DNA from: Bathymodiolus brooksi
Taxonomy: Eukaryota; Mollusca; Bivalvia; Mytilida; Modiolidae
Length of the DNA stretch: 64,000 nt
Reading direction: 5' to 3'
NCBI GenBank assembly: GCA_963680875.1
Contig: OY804588.1
Span: 81,058,829 to 81,122,828, forward strand
In this document: piece by piece, positions 12,519 through 24,647 of the stretch
Numbering within the stretch: the stretch's first letter is position 1
How the letters are laid out: the number at the start of each line of letters is the position of its first letter
The notes under the pieces: generated by a model
What the model was told of the DNA's origin: nothing
The model's input: only the letters and a program-made list of their open reading frames with translations
Database searches by the model: none
Position numbers and translations under genes: made by a program

Positions 12519-12806
12519 GGGATCGTCAATTAACTTTTAGGGGGAGGGGGAGGGGGCTACTTTGGTTTACCTGGGTTAGAAATTTTTTCTCTCACATGAA
12601 TCAAAAATCAAATTATATCTTCACATACAAAATATCTATTTTTTTAATTACCAAAATTTTTGGCTAAACACTGCTGGTCAGATTATTGATTTTTCCTTAA
12701 TAATCAGGTCAAGATATTTTTTCTTTAAAATTGATTGACAGTAACTGTTTTTTTTAAGAAAATAACACACATCCCTCCCCTAACAGTTAATGGACCTTAA
12801 ATTCCC
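12519..12806. mobile_element. MITE-like element with G-run termini, copy 1
   Basis: The left TCAATTAACTTTTAGGGGGA and, in complement, the right TCCATTAACTGTTAGGGGAG form inverted ends about 25 bp long around an AT-rich interior. No convincing target duplication was found. It resembles the 52.1-kb element. Confidence 0.55.
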
Positions 12807-14040
12807 TTACTCCGAGGTCAAATAACCGGTTACTGACTGAAAAGGTCGAATTTGATCTGGATAATAGAAAATGGATAATGTTACTTTAACCCTTTCCCTT
12901 AATTAGTTTATTTTTACTTTTTAATTGCTGGATAGCATATTTAAAGTTTATAATTCCTTACCCAATTACATTGTATATTCAAAATGTCTACATTAGCTTA
13001 CACCACACAAATGTAGATTTAAATCAAATATATATCTAGGGATTGTATATATATACGATCGTATTTCTAGGCAGACATGCATTGAGTGCACATTTAAATG
13101 AAGGAAAATCCACACCACACTAATTAGTCGTTCTCGGTGAAAATCATGTTTTTGACGTGAAATCCGACAAACATTTTAATGAGGGATTTTAATAAACAAT
13201 GTTGCTTATTAGAGTTATTTATTTGCTTCAATGTAAACACAAACCAAATAGAACTAGACGGCATACGTAAATTTCTGTGAAGAATCGGATTCGTTGAATC
13301 CCCTAGAGATAGTCCTAGTTCGTTTTATCTTCCATCATTAAAGCTTGCTAATTGGTCATTAGTGTTACCATTCTCGTTCTGATGCTAAAGATAATGAGGA
13401 AAAATCTCAAATTGGGTATCAGAAACAAATTGAAACTTCTAGTGTTAAATTTATCTAAGAAAAGACTTGATTTTAATTATCCTTCAAAATCTGGCCCCGA
13501 GATCTACAAGTTTTCAATCCTGGTATTGAGACAGTGATCACATTGTACTTAATTTTGTCAGATTTAATTTATAGTTATCGGGTCATTAGCGACACTTGTT
13601 GTAGACGCCATTACAGATAGCCAATTACAGTAATTACAAAAATAGGATTTTTTTTTCATTTCCACAAAAATAATTATTCGATATTTTTTTCATTTCTTAA
13701 TCTGTGAGAAAATTTCAAATGAGAAATTGATAAAATCAAGTTACAATTGTACAAAATTGTCTCAAGCGGCATGCGGAGCAAATCGTAGCAATTATCACTA
13801 TACCTTTTGACGTCTAATGCAGTTGGCCACGAAATGAAATAAATTTAATGAAACGAATTAACTTTTCTATTCTTCTGACAATGATCAGCTATTGAATTCG
13901 TGTCAGAGAAAATTACATAGTGAATAATTTACTTTTCAATATGAACGAATTAATTTCCTGTAATTCGAAAAAGCAATAACGAAGAAATCTTGTATTTTAC
14001 AGAATCAATTACCATTATTATTTGATTGTTGTACAAATTA
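12807..14040. other. AT-rich noncoding sequence
   Basis: No repeat or gene recognised. It has many TAATTA-type motifs. Confidence 0.5.
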
Positions 14041-14061
14041 AAGTAAAAATGGAGTTCAAAA

Positions 14062-14065
<4 letters not shown>

Positions 14066-14112
<47 letters not shown>

Positions 14113-14176
14113 AGCATCATTATTTTTTTGTTGACTTAAGTAAAGTGAAAATGAGTTCGTGGAGTTCAGAAAGAAG

Positions 14177-14225
<49 letters not shown>
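14066..14225. repeat. Paired (GA)n microsatellites
   Basis: Two GA tracts (14066-14109 and about 14178-14224) are each preceded by GAGTTCA(A/G)AAAGAAG, so the tract was duplicated with its left flank. The overlapping frames are meaningless. Confidence 0.92.
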
Positions 14226-14226
<1 letters not shown>

Positions 14227-14805
14227 CCTGCATTTTAAAGATAAAAAGTAAACAATTGCACGCAAAACACATTTATTATTATTGTGACAGTTATTGTGTA
14301 GTTTTCAATGGTTTCAATGGTAAGTTTTGAAAATAATACAGATTTTTCATGTCAAAAATGGTACTCCGTTTTTCCTTTGGCGAAAACAAAATCTGACTCG
14401 GGGAAAACATAGCTCTTTCCTAAAAACTTATATGGTCGATCCATTAGTAGTTACAAATTAGAGATAAGACAAATGGAACTAACGACACTAGTTTACAATT
14501 TCAAAAACAGATATAGTATGCGTGAGTGAATGTTGTAGTCAGCAGTGTAGTGAGTCATTTTTAGCTTTATGGTGACATGCTAACAAAATACGTAGTAAAA
14601 ATGTAAATGTGTATATATAGTTGCAACACATCAGCTAGCTAAACTAGATTTTTAAATGTGTATGACTATTACGACAAGAACGGCCTTGTATGTGTGAAAT
14701 CTTGATAGAAAATCGTACAGAAAACTCGGGTCAACATTAAAAGTTCATCAACATTGGTTTTATTATTACTGTTGTCTAATATCCATGATGAGGTCTTCAA
14801 TGAGG
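14226..14805. other. Noncoding sequence
   Basis: A weak SINE-tail-like piece (GTGAGTGAATGTTGTAGTCA) lies at 14522. Otherwise nothing. Confidence 0.45.
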
Positions 14806-14965
14806 TTCGCTAAGGTTGTGGATGGATGGAATACGAGTACCAACAGAAAATCACCGACGTGCCGTATTTCATTAACAAACTTTATCTCATAGAGAGATAT
14901 ATCGAGTACACCTCAACATGGGCGAGGAATCGAACTCATAGATATAACAGTGATATGCACTGATA
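14806..14965 (-). mobile_element. SINE family A, antisense partial copy
   Basis: The antisense sequence matches the family head and early body (ACACCTCAACATGGGCGAGG, GAATCGAACTCATAG). The tail is lost. It accounts for the last third of a 135-codon minus-strand frame at 14887-15294. Confidence 0.55.
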
Positions 14966-15844
14966 GCAAAGGAAGAAGTAGACGACGTCTTCCATGACGA
15001 ACATAAGTCAAACCTCAATGTGAACTCCGAGGGATGCTCCGGTATAGAGATGAGATCTAGATTCCCCACTGCCGGGTACCACCCAATCGATAGAAAGGGA
15101 CACCTACTAGTTGTGTTGGACGAATTAAGTACAAAATTCGCCCCATAAAACGGTATTCCAATGCGTGCCCCATGTATGAAAAATCCAACACTCCTTGCAG
15201 TAAAAGACAACTTACAATAGTTCTTAATAAGCAAGTTTATTGGGAGTGGTCGTTCACGGCCCGTTGCTAGGAAACATTTTCCAACCATATCCATAATTAC
15301 AAGTATTTTTTCCTTCCCTGTGTCAATTAAAGCTTCCGCCCATTGGCCAATCCCTCTACCACGTGTTAACCTATATGATTTATTATTCTTAACACTTTGT
15401 AACAGCTGAAATAATGTTCCTAGTATGTGGGTGAACTAGTCTACTTCTTCTCGCCCATAAAGTTATATATGGCATAAAAGTTTGCTTACAGGACTATCGG
15501 GCAAACGTTAATTACCAATAAAATAACCATACAAACACTTTCAGCAATATAAAATAAAAAACAAATGAGAATGATATGAAAAAGTACTTTGTCCTATCAA
15601 GATATTTGAGAGATCAATTGAGTGTGTAAACCAACTTAGAATGGCCATTAATTATATACGGAATATGGACGGCAAAAAACAATTGGAACACAGCAAGATG
15701 TATCACACTCATTCCCACACACTGTCTCCTCCTTAATGTACGTGGACAGCAAAGAACTAACAAGTACCAATTAAAACAAAATCGCCATTTTGTTTACTGA
15801 TTGGATTTTGATCCAGATCTTTCTCAATGCAATCTATTACATCA
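14966..15844. other. Noncoding sequence
   Basis: The upstream part of the 135-codon minus frame (to 15294) shows no domain. Nothing else seen. Confidence 0.45.
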
Positions 15845-16020
15845 CGATGGAACCTTAGCCAGCACCCGAGTTAATCCCCGTGTTTTTGGTGGGTCCGTAT
15901 TGCTCATCTTTTTAGTTTTTTTGTGTTGTCTTATTATGCGTCTTTACGTTCTGAGTTTCGGGTTGTGATATCCTTATATTTTCTGCATAAAAACGATGTT
16001 CGGTTCGTCTTTACCTCCAG
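15845..16020 (+). mobile_element. Family C interspersed repeat
   Basis: AGCACCCGAGTTAATCCCCG, then GGTGGGTCCGTATTGCTCAT and CTTTTTAGTTTTTTTGTG, match the order of blocks in the 47.2-kb and 60.1-kb copies. The end resembles the 18.9-kb copy (ATGTTCGGTTCGTC). Confidence 0.6.
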
Positions 16021-17504
16021 TTGTTTGTAGGAGGAATCATGTATTATTTACCTTATTTATGTTTGCTTGTGTATAGTGGTACTTTGTTTTTCTTCATCTT
16101 GTGTACATGTACGTGTACAGTTTCTCTGGATTATGCATTTTTTATTGCCCCTTCGGTATTCTCTAGCGTTTATTTACTAAGCTTGCTATTCATTTATTTG
16201 GAAGTAAGTTAAATGAAAATATTGCCATATACATTGTAATATATTTTCTTACAGTAACGTGAATTTACATAAGGCCATTAATTTCTGTCGTAAGCAATAT
16301 GATTTGTTGTTGTTGAATTTTTTATGTAAGTATTTAAGTATCAATGTCTTTTTGTTCGTGTAGTTCTATAAAATAAATTAAAATTCATTTTATTTTCATT
16401 CAGAAATAATGTGATATACATTTATATTGGCTGATTAAAAATACATTCTATCAAAATTTTTTCTGGTACGCCGAGTATAAAATAGCCTACGTTGATTTAA
16501 TTTAATTCAATTTAATTTATTTTTTAATAGACTCCATTTGAAATGAAAAAAAAATGGAATGAAATGAAATGGAGTTATAAATAGTGTTCCCCTTTGAAGC
16601 AATTTCAGGTGTAAAATACTTCTAATAAGATTTATAGAGATGAATCAACTGTCTTATTTTAATAAATACAAACTGTTTATGTGAATTAATTCTTTGTCAA
16701 TATATTTACACAGATATACGATCTCCGTAAGTAAATATCTATTAAAACGATACGTAGAAAGAGCTGAGTTCTCTATTAACACATGGCTTAATTAAATCGC
16801 CTCTAACGTTTTTAATTGATTCCATTTCTGTGGATTTAATGGAAAAAGGATTTTGTTGATATTTATGAAAATAGTCCATCAACAGCGTGTGTAATTGAGT
16901 TTAAACTTTAATTGAACAAATAATTACTTTATTTTGCGCCGTGACATATTATATTAAACGGGTATAGAGAGGACACTTGAAGGAAAATTGATAGGGAATT
17001 ATTTTCTTGAATATAATTAAACAATTTCTCAAAACTTGCGATGTTTAACTTTTGGGGTAGTCACTAAACATTGATTAATATTCTACATAATAATGCGCAA
17101 TTGTCAGCATCCGGGCACTATTTGTAAGGATCAAATTCAAAAGAACTCATTAATGATAAAAACCCCTCTTATGGGCTTAGACTAACAACCAATTAGGGTC
17201 TATTGAAGAGGATGAACCTATTTCATTAGAATCGAATTCCTAATCTCTTCAAGTATGTCAATATTAACCTATTCAAGTATAAATTTAATGAAAATTCGTC
17301 AAATTTTATTCTTTCCACAAAGTTTGAGATGCCACGCTCGACCAATTTTCTTACTTTTATGAGAGCAATTTTAGATCATTTTAAAATGCATCATTTATTT
17401 CAAAATATTCCTTTATTAGTTATATATCTCTTTCAAATTTATGAATTGTAAAAATATTGTATCACACAATACCCGGGTATACACCAGTGGTGTATAAGAT
17501 ATCC
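16021..17504. other. AT-rich, repeat-poor noncoding sequence
   Basis: No element recognised over 1.4 kb. The block 17090-17260 has a mixed-complexity texture with homeodomain-like motifs (CCAATTAGGG, TTCATTAGAA) and is a candidate regulatory region downstream of LMO4. Confidence 0.4.
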
Positions 17505-17710
17505 CATAATTCAACAAAATACAGAGTACCCGGAGAGAACCACCGACCATGGGCAAGAAACTGGTAAATTTTATCACTTGCGGCTGCGAGTCGAGTGCAC
17601 CATTTTTTTGTAATTTACAAAGCCGGGTGCGAACCCACGCCGTATTGGTGAAAGGCTTGTATGAGTTGTTAGGTAATTAAACTACCTAACTCATTGAGCC
17701 ACCCGGGCCC
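17505..17710 (-). mobile_element. SINE family D: different tRNA-like head, shared body
   Basis: On the minus strand this begins GGGCCCGGGTGGCTCAATGA (A-box-like) and has a B box GTGGGTTCGCACCCGG. GGTGCACTCGACTCGCAGCC follows, then the same GGTCGGTGGTTCTCTCC body used by family A. The tail is truncated. Confidence 0.72.
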
Positions 17711-17801
17711 TAGTTTACGTCGAAACTACAAACATATATATGTACCAGCTACATATAACACATATACAAAATGCCAACCACTCAAAATGAGCAAAAGACA
17801 C

Positions 17802-18595
17802 AATTATGGTGAGCACGAGTCTCATTTTCACTATTATGGTGAGCACGAGTCTCATTTTCACAATTATGGTGAGCACGAGTCTCATTTTCACAATTATGGT
17901 GAGCACGAGTCTCATTTTCACTATTATGGTGAGCACGAGTCTCATTTTCACTATTATGGTGAGCACGAGTCTCATTTTCACTATTATGGTGAGCACGAGT
18001 CTCATTTTCACAATTATGGTGAGCACGAGTCTCATTTTCACTATTATGGTGAGCACGAGTCTCATTTTCACAATTATGGTGAGCACGAGTCTCATTTTCA
18101 CAATTATGGTGAGCACGAGTCTCATTTTCACTATTATGGTGAGCACGAGTCTCATTTTCACAATTATGGTGAGCACGAGTCTCATTTTCACAATTATGGT
18201 GAGCACGAGTCTCATTTTTACAATTATGGTGAGCACGAGTCTCATTTTTACAATTATGGTGAGCATGAGTCTCATTTTCACTATTATGGTGAGCACGAGT
18301 CTCATTTTCACAATTATGGTGAGCACGAGTCTCATTTTCACAATTATGGTGAGCACGAGTCTCATTTTCACAATTATGGTGAGCACGAGTCTCATTTTCA
18401 CTATTATGGTGAGCACGAGTCTCATTTTCACAATTATGGTGAGCACGAGTCTCATTTTCACAATTATGGTGAGCACGAGTCTCATTTTCACAATTATGGT
18501 GAGCACGAGTCTCATTTTCACAATTATGGTGAGCACGAGTCTCATTTTCACAATTATGGTATATGGTAAGCACGAGTCTCATTTTCACAATTCTA
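17802..18595. repeat. 30-bp minisatellite, 25 units, open in four reading frames
   Basis: The unit is ATGGTGAGCACGAGTCTCAT then TTTCACAATT. The main variation is a single A/T site (CACAATT versus CACTATT): 17 units have A and 8 have T. Two adjacent units carry TTTTTA. The last unit has an insertion (GGTATATGGTAAGC). Because 30 is a multiple of three, two plus and two minus frames stay open for over 800 bp, giving for example a 10-residue NYGEHESHFH repeat. No splice sites, domains or codon bias support a protein. Confidence 0.93.
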
Positions 18596-18694
18596 ACGAT
18601 TTCTTTGAAAACAGGAATTACACAAGTACGTGTGTACATCTATTCTGATATAGGGGATTTTTTTGTCATAGCGAAATAGCTGTAAACCCTTCCG

Positions 18695-18945
18695 AATTAC
18701 CTGAGTTATCCCCCGGTTTTGTGGTATTCGTGTTGTTTTGTCATTCCTCTGACTTTAGCACTCTGTCATTGTTGTATTGTCATTCCTCTGACTTTAGCAC
18801 TCTGTCATTGTTGTCTTGTCATTCCTCTGACTTTAGCACTCTGTCATTGTTGTATTGTCATTTCTCTAACTTTGGTACTCTTGGTTTGTCCCCCAAGCTC
18901 TGTGAAAAACTATGTTCGATTCGTTGTTTTTACCTGCTAGCATCT
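18695..18945 (+). mobile_element. Family C-related repeat with internal 39-bp array
   Basis: ACCTGAGTTATCCCCCGGTT and GTGGTATTCGTG match the family start. The centre is replaced by about 3.5 copies of a 39-bp unit (TCATTCCTCTGACTTTAGCA) at 18739-18870, which make overlapping short frames of no coding value. Confidence 0.62.
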
Positions 18946-19282
18946 ATATTATGACAATATAATTATATTCACTTGCGTGCGTTGACGAACGCATATAAGA
19001 AAACATTCATCATCCTGTTCCCAGTGGACTCTGTAATCTCAGCCTCTATATTTCGATAAAAATCGTGACTTTAGTAACGCGATATAAACCTGGACCTCTG
19101 AACCGACATCCGATAACTGAGTAAGACGAAAAAGCAATCTGAACCTACGTAATACGAAAGAGATCAGAACATTAACACTTCAACATTATCAGGGAAATTA
19201 GTCGAGAACAAGCTACATGCGATGAGATGATAATGATGTCCGCTGTGTACTAGACCAACGCGATATTTATAGTTTTTGCTCA

Positions 19283-19362
19283 ATGAAACAACAGTCCGCA
19301 GGTACATATGTCGCTTCACTCGGACACATTATCCTGATTCCGAGCTAACCAGGCTTTTGATC
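19283..19362 (-). mobile_element. SINE family B body fragment, antisense
   Basis: CAACAGTCCGCAGGTACATA and TGTCGCTTCACTCGGACACA match the antisense body of family B. Head and tail are missing. Confidence 0.62.
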
Positions 19363-19591
19363 TTTTTCCTTCATGTCGCATTTTTAGCGATGTTAATGAC
19401 ATCATGATATAACAAAAAGTCTCGGGTGAATTGTATTTGAACATAACATTTGAACATCATTACATAGAATTTTTTTATTCCTCAAAAGAGAAAAATTTTC
19501 CAGTAATTAGTTTCATTTCTAAATGAATTTTGTCACCGACCTTCCCACAAGTATACTAGTTTTGGATTTTATTTGGTTTTATAATAAGAGG

Positions 19592-19858
19592 GACCGTCGA
19601 GGTCATGATCGTATGGTAGTTGGATTTATAACTACCCATGCAATCAGTGCCTATCACCACTAACGTTGGGAGTTCGAATCCCGCTCAGGCAAAGTGTACT
19701 CGATACAACATTATGTGATGCTATTTGTCATTTACTTGCGACAGGTCAGTGGTTTTCTTCGGGTACTCCGGCTTCCTCCACCAATAAAACTGACTGCCAC
19801 GATATAACTGAAATATTGTTGAAAGTGGTGTTAAACACCATAGCACAATCCCAACCCC
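19592..19858 (+). mobile_element. SINE family A, full length with 13-bp target duplication
   Basis: This is a complete 267-bp copy with a tRNA-like head (B box GAGTTCGAATCCCG), body and shared tail. TTATAATAAGAGG is found exactly at 19579-19591 and 19859-19871, which proves retroposition and fixes the ends of the family. Confidence 0.92.
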
Positions 19859-19977
19859 TTATAATAAGAGGAGGCATCATTGAACTCGTCGTTACTCATT
19901 TTAAAATTGCTGGTAAAATGTACTCGGTTCTAAGCATATTTTCTGCAATTACTGATTGGTTTCTTCTACTAATTATC

Positions 19978-20338
19978 CGCATCGATGGTGTAATGGTTAG
20001 CGTGCTCACCTCGAGTGTGGTAGATCGTGGGTTCAAACCCGGTCAGGTCCAACCAAATACTAAATAAATGGTATTTGTTGCCTCTCCGCTAAGCACGCAG
20101 CATTAAAAAGTAGGAACAAAGGCTGACAGGCTGGGAATCAGCATAATGTGTCCAGGTGGAGCGACATGTCTTCACGTGGACTGGTCTTTTAGTGAACTAG
20201 CACTGTAAAAAGCAACTCAGCCTGTTTGCTTAGTACAAAACGGATATCATTATTAACTCACCGAAATGTAACTTGTTCGCGACATGGTGTAGCTGAAAAA
20301 GTGTTCCCTTGGCGCTAACCAACAATCAATCACTCCTC
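19978..20338 (+). mobile_element. SINE family B, full length
   Basis: The tRNA-like head has an A box (TGGTGTAATGGTTAGCGTGC) and a B box (GTGGGTTCAAACCCGG). The family-specific body follows: AAAAGTAGGAACAAAGGCTG and AGGTGGAGCGACATGTCTTC. The tail ends GGCGCTAACCAACAATCAAT. It is not a functional tRNA: the body runs on and no acceptor stem forms. Confidence 0.83.
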
Positions 20339-20362
20339 TACAAATCACAATTACTGACTGAT

Positions 20363-20630
20363 CTAAGGGGTCGGCGTGGCCGTGATCGTATGTTGGGTGG
20401 ATTTACAACTACATGTGCAATCAGTGCCTATAGCAACTAACGCTGTCAATTCGAACCGCGTTCATGGAGAAGTGTACTCGATATAACATTATATGATAAA
20501 GTTTGTCAGTGACTTGCGACAGGTCGGTGGTTTTCTCCGAACACTCCGGTTTCTTCCATCAATAAAATTGACCGCCACGATATAACTGGAATTTTATTGA
20601 AAGTGCCGTTAAACACCATAACGCTAAACC
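20363..20630 (+). mobile_element. SINE family A, full length with 11-bp target duplication
   Basis: This is a complete 268-bp copy. TACTGACTGAT is duplicated at 20352-20362 and 20631-20641. The B box is weakened (CAATTCGAACCGCG), so it is older than the 19.6-kb copy. Confidence 0.9.
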
Positions 20631-20641
20631 TACTGACTGAT

Positions 20642-21814
20642 ATACTAGCTAACATAAGTTATCAATGAGTGTAATAATGACCCCTTTCTCTATTCGCAAA
20701 ATATTCCTTCTGTTGATGCGGATAATTTAGTTCCTCATATTTTTGTTCCGAAGTGCACTTGTTTGAATAACCCGATAAGGTAAAAACTTTAATTTTCAAA
20801 TTCTTTGATAACCCAGATTAAATTTATTTGTGATATAACAAAAACAAACAAACAGTTTTTACGGAATTAATAATCTCGATTTATAAATGTTTCATATCTA
20901 AGTTTCCTGAACATTTAATTAAATTTCAAATGGAAAAGCTTTTAACAATTTTACAGTTTATTTTAATAAATTAAAGAGTCTTAGTGACTAAGAAGTTATC
21001 CCAACAGAATCTACCTAATAACCGACAAGATTAAGACACGTGTTATAGCATTTCCCTAAAATAATTGGATAGTTTATTTGAGGAACTAATGGTTGTAATG
21101 GGCATTAGTAATCATGCTAATGGAAGGTAATATTTGTGTACACAACATATGGAAATGAGGGATCTTGTCTAATGGTCAATTTAGGTTGTTATGTTATTTT
21201 TCTCGTTAAGTAACTCTACGGTCAAGAAGGCACACTCCATTAGTTGGTCTTCTAATAAGAGGACAACGTAGGATGGTTCTTAATCCCCGGAAGTTTTAAT
21301 TATTACTCAACTTTAATTTAAATATTGATGTTTGACCTTAATTAGTTTTATTTGTTTGTCTGTAGACGAAGTAAGTCACGCCAATATTCACATCAGTTTT
21401 AGACGAAGTAATATTCACACCAGTTTTATATATTACGAAGATAACGGTTTTCTTTTTTTAGAATTTGAATCATAAAATTAATTAAATGCAGTTTGTATAT
21501 GTCATTCCAAAAATATCCATGATCAAAATCATCATTTCCCTTTCTCTTTTTGTCTTTCATAAGATCGACTGAGATAATTTGTCTATACAAAAAAATGTAT
21601 ATATATCCTGTTACAGGTGTTCAACATGAATAAGGCCGCGAAAGTACCCGTAATGTATATTTGGCTTTAGATGTCTTTGTCATTTTCTTTAACACATATC
21701 GTTTTTGCTTTTTATAAAAAATGTTACTCTCTCCTTGTTTCAAGGGCTTCTATTGTAGTTGGTATGTCAGCTACCTGTTGTAAGATTTGTCAGCTGTTTT
21801 TTCTAAAGTAAATA
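20642..21814. other. AT-rich, repeat-poor noncoding sequence; possible enhancer
   Basis: No repeat recognised. At 21040-21200 there are clustered homeodomain and POU-like motifs (GCATTAGTAATCATGCTAAT). Confidence 0.4.
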
Positions 21815-22110
21815 CAATCAGTTATTTTCAGTTCAGTAAAGATTACGAGTTCGATTCCCGCCCGTGGTGACTCCCTAAGGTGAAAGGTCACTTGATAAAG
21901 TTCAGTTATTTTCAGTTCAGTAAAGATTACGAGTTCGATTCCCGCCCATGGTGACTCCCTAAGGTGAAAGGTCACTTGATAAAGTAATCAATGACTTGTT
22001 CAGTAAAGATTACGAGATCGATTCCCGCCCGTGGTGACTCCCCAAGGTGAAACTTCACCATCTGACCTACCGAAAATGAAATATGTTTGAAAATGGCGTT
22101 AAACACCCAC
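21815..22110 (+). mobile_element. SINE with head amplified in tandem (84-bp period)
   Basis: The B-box region GAGTTCGATTCCCGCCCGTG and its flanks are repeated with an 84-bp period at 21821 and 21905. A third, diverged copy near 21998 runs on into a normal tail (GTTTGAAAATGGCGTTAAAC). Confidence 0.7.
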
Positions 22111-22207
22111 GATCTAGAAGTTATATATTTAACACTAAGTCCGTGTTATATCACATGTCTACTAAACGAGTTATTCTGGAGAAAATGTAAAACTTGAAGA
22201 TCAAGAG

Positions 22208-22562
22208 TGAGTGAGTGATTGTTGTTTAACGCCAATTGAGTCATTTTTGGCAATATTATGACGATAAGAAGTTAAATTTCGATGCAAATATCATGATGTA
22301 CCCTTTGTACCAGACCAATAGGCTTAGTGGGATGTTTTACAATGATGGCTCACTCAAACCACAGTCTGTGGGTGAACGTGTCGCTTCACTCGGGGCACAC
22401 TATCCTGATTCCGATCCAACCAATATTTGCTCTCACTCCATAATGCTGTGTTTAACAGAGTAACAGCAAATATACCAATTTTATCTATGGTTTTATCAGG
22501 TTTGGGCTACAACCCATGATGCACTGCACTCGACCCGAGCACTCTAACCATTATATCACCGA
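22208..22562 (-). mobile_element. SINE family B, full length, antisense
   Basis: Read on the plus strand, the tail comes first (GTGAGTGATTGTTTAACGCC-like), then GTGTCGCTTCACTCGGGGCA, then the head with ACTCTAACCATTATATCACC. The family profile is complete. Confidence 0.8.
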
Positions 22563-24097
22563 TGTTTATAAGAGAATGATAATGAGCAGTGTAACAATAC
22601 AAAATTCCCGATGAACTTTATTAATTTCCACCTGGCAGAAATTTTTCCAAATAAATTGGTCTTAGGAGGTGTGGGGTCCCATAAAAATTATAACCAATGC
22701 TGTTCTCTGTAAAACCTGCAGTGTGTTGTTGTGTGTACTTGAACAGCCAAGGGTAGATAACTCCAGCGCGGACCCTATTAGGAGCAATTGAACCAATTGG
22801 CCTATAGTCGGCCCTGTTAAGAGTAGCATACTTTTGTCACAATGTATGAAGCGTGGACACGTGTTCACGTTCCTCTACCAAAGAAGATTTCACAGTTTGT
22901 CGTTTTACTGCCTTGAATCTTGTTCTTCCTTGTTGTTGTTTATTTCTGGTGTCAAATTAACACGCATGGGCTTCTTGTTTTCTTTAGATTTATCACAGTC
23001 CGCTTTAGGTAAGGCGTGAAGATCTTCACCATTCAGGTAAATCTGTAAACCAGTTTTGTTTTGATCAACAACTTAAAACGAACATTTGAATATAGAAGAA
23101 TGGATGTCCTCGAATTAGAACTCCAATAATTTATAAACCTATGTGCATTTCTCCCGATAGGGTGGGGGTCATTAAAGGGCACCTGCATAACAAATCACTG
23201 TCTATAAAGGGCAGTCTTATTTTCCACATTAATGAACAGTGCATATGATTTTACCTGTACATAAAGGGTTCATTTTATACAGGTTTGATTGTAAATAATA
23301 ATAATAACAATAAACAAATGTACGTTTGAGTGGACACTGATTTGATGTAAGTAGACGGCAGCACTTGTTTGTATCCAAAATATGTTTTAGCAATTTGTGC
23401 TTAATTATGGCACATGATTTAAACATCTTCTGGTAAATGGGTAAATTATAGCCAAAATGTACGACTGTTTTGAATCAACTCTGAATGCCATACACATTAT
23501 CATTATTTGATCTGCATAATATATACAAAAAAATGACGTTTCATGAGCTAAGATAAGATTTTTGTGATAAATTAAGCATATGTTTTTCCTTGATAAACAC
23601 ATGCCTGTGAAATGTCAAATAGCTATTTTTTGTGTAAATGCGTCCGGAAGGCTTAGCTAACGACACAACTTTTAACTAGTGGCAAGGTATATCTCTCTGT
23701 CAATCAGTGGTGTTTGGTCATAATCCATGATTAAGAACGACACCTCTGAAATTAACATAATATCTGCCATCTTGTGCCCCAGGATTGTAAGAAATGTACT
23801 ATAGAGAGAAAAAAAAATACCCGAAAGACAGTAAACACGCCAGTAGTTTCTAGAACATAATTCAATACTTTTTTCTCTATGTCCTTAAGCTTGGTGTCTG
23901 TTTTTTGATACTATCTTTTTTTATCAAAATGGTTCTCTGTATTCTGCATACCTTAGACTTATATCACAATTTTCTAACTTAAAAAATTCAAAAGTTGACC
24001 ATCAGATGAATTTCACAAGTTACAAAATTCTCACAATTATAACACATGTAGGAGTGTTCTAAGTTAACCAGTTCTTGTTTTAAACACTGGATCCTCT
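22563..24097. other. Noncoding sequence downstream of LMO4
   Basis: Several short frames (22662-23602) but no domain, array or element recognised. Confidence 0.45.
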
Positions 24098-24108
24098 ATA
24101 TATACACT

Positions 24109-24180
24109 AACCCGAATAATTCAGTGTTATATTACGCTCCTGCTGGTCGCTACATTACTGGGGGCTGAATTATTCGAGTT
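24109..24180. mobile_element. 72-bp MITE with 16-bp inverted repeats and 11-bp target duplication
   Basis: AACCCGAATAATTCAG at the left and the complement of AACTCGAATAATTCAG at the right differ at one base. ATATATACACT is exactly duplicated at 24098-24108 and 24181-24191, though this flank is low complexity. Confidence 0.6.
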
Positions 24181-24647
24181 ATATATACACTGATTTCTAA
24201 TGTTGTCTAATATTTGTCAACAATCTGGGGTTGAAATATTTGAAATCAATTTAGAAGATTAAAATTCCTCGATTATAATAGTAGATTTGCTCCCATGCTC
24301 TTCTGTTGAAAATAACAATTATATTGTATTTGATTTATTTTATTTTCATGGGAATTTCATACAATAATAGTATATATATATACACAAAATTTTACCATGC
24401 CAGCACTAGCAAGATATCATTTTATAACAAATATTAACAAAAAATCAAGGAAATAAAAAGGATTCTCAGAATTGAGAAATATTAAAAGAATCCTTTAAAA
24501 AAAGAAGAAATTATAAAATGTGAATATATTCTGTCAGAAATTTTGTTAAATATGTTAATTCTTGATCACTTAAACTTAAAAAGTTTTATTTCTCTTCTAT
24601 TTGTTTGTAAATATAAATCAATTTATTTAGCTCTATGTATAAACTTG

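Noticed and set aside
14887..15294. 135-codon minus frame
   Set aside because: Its last third is an antisense SINE and the rest shows no domain.
17694..18569. 291-codon plus frame and three other long frames
   Set aside because: All come from a 30-bp repeat with no stop in those frames. There is no unique domain, start context or splice support.
19978..20045. tRNA gene
   Set aside because: A and B boxes are present but no acceptor stem forms and a SINE body follows, so it is a SINE head.
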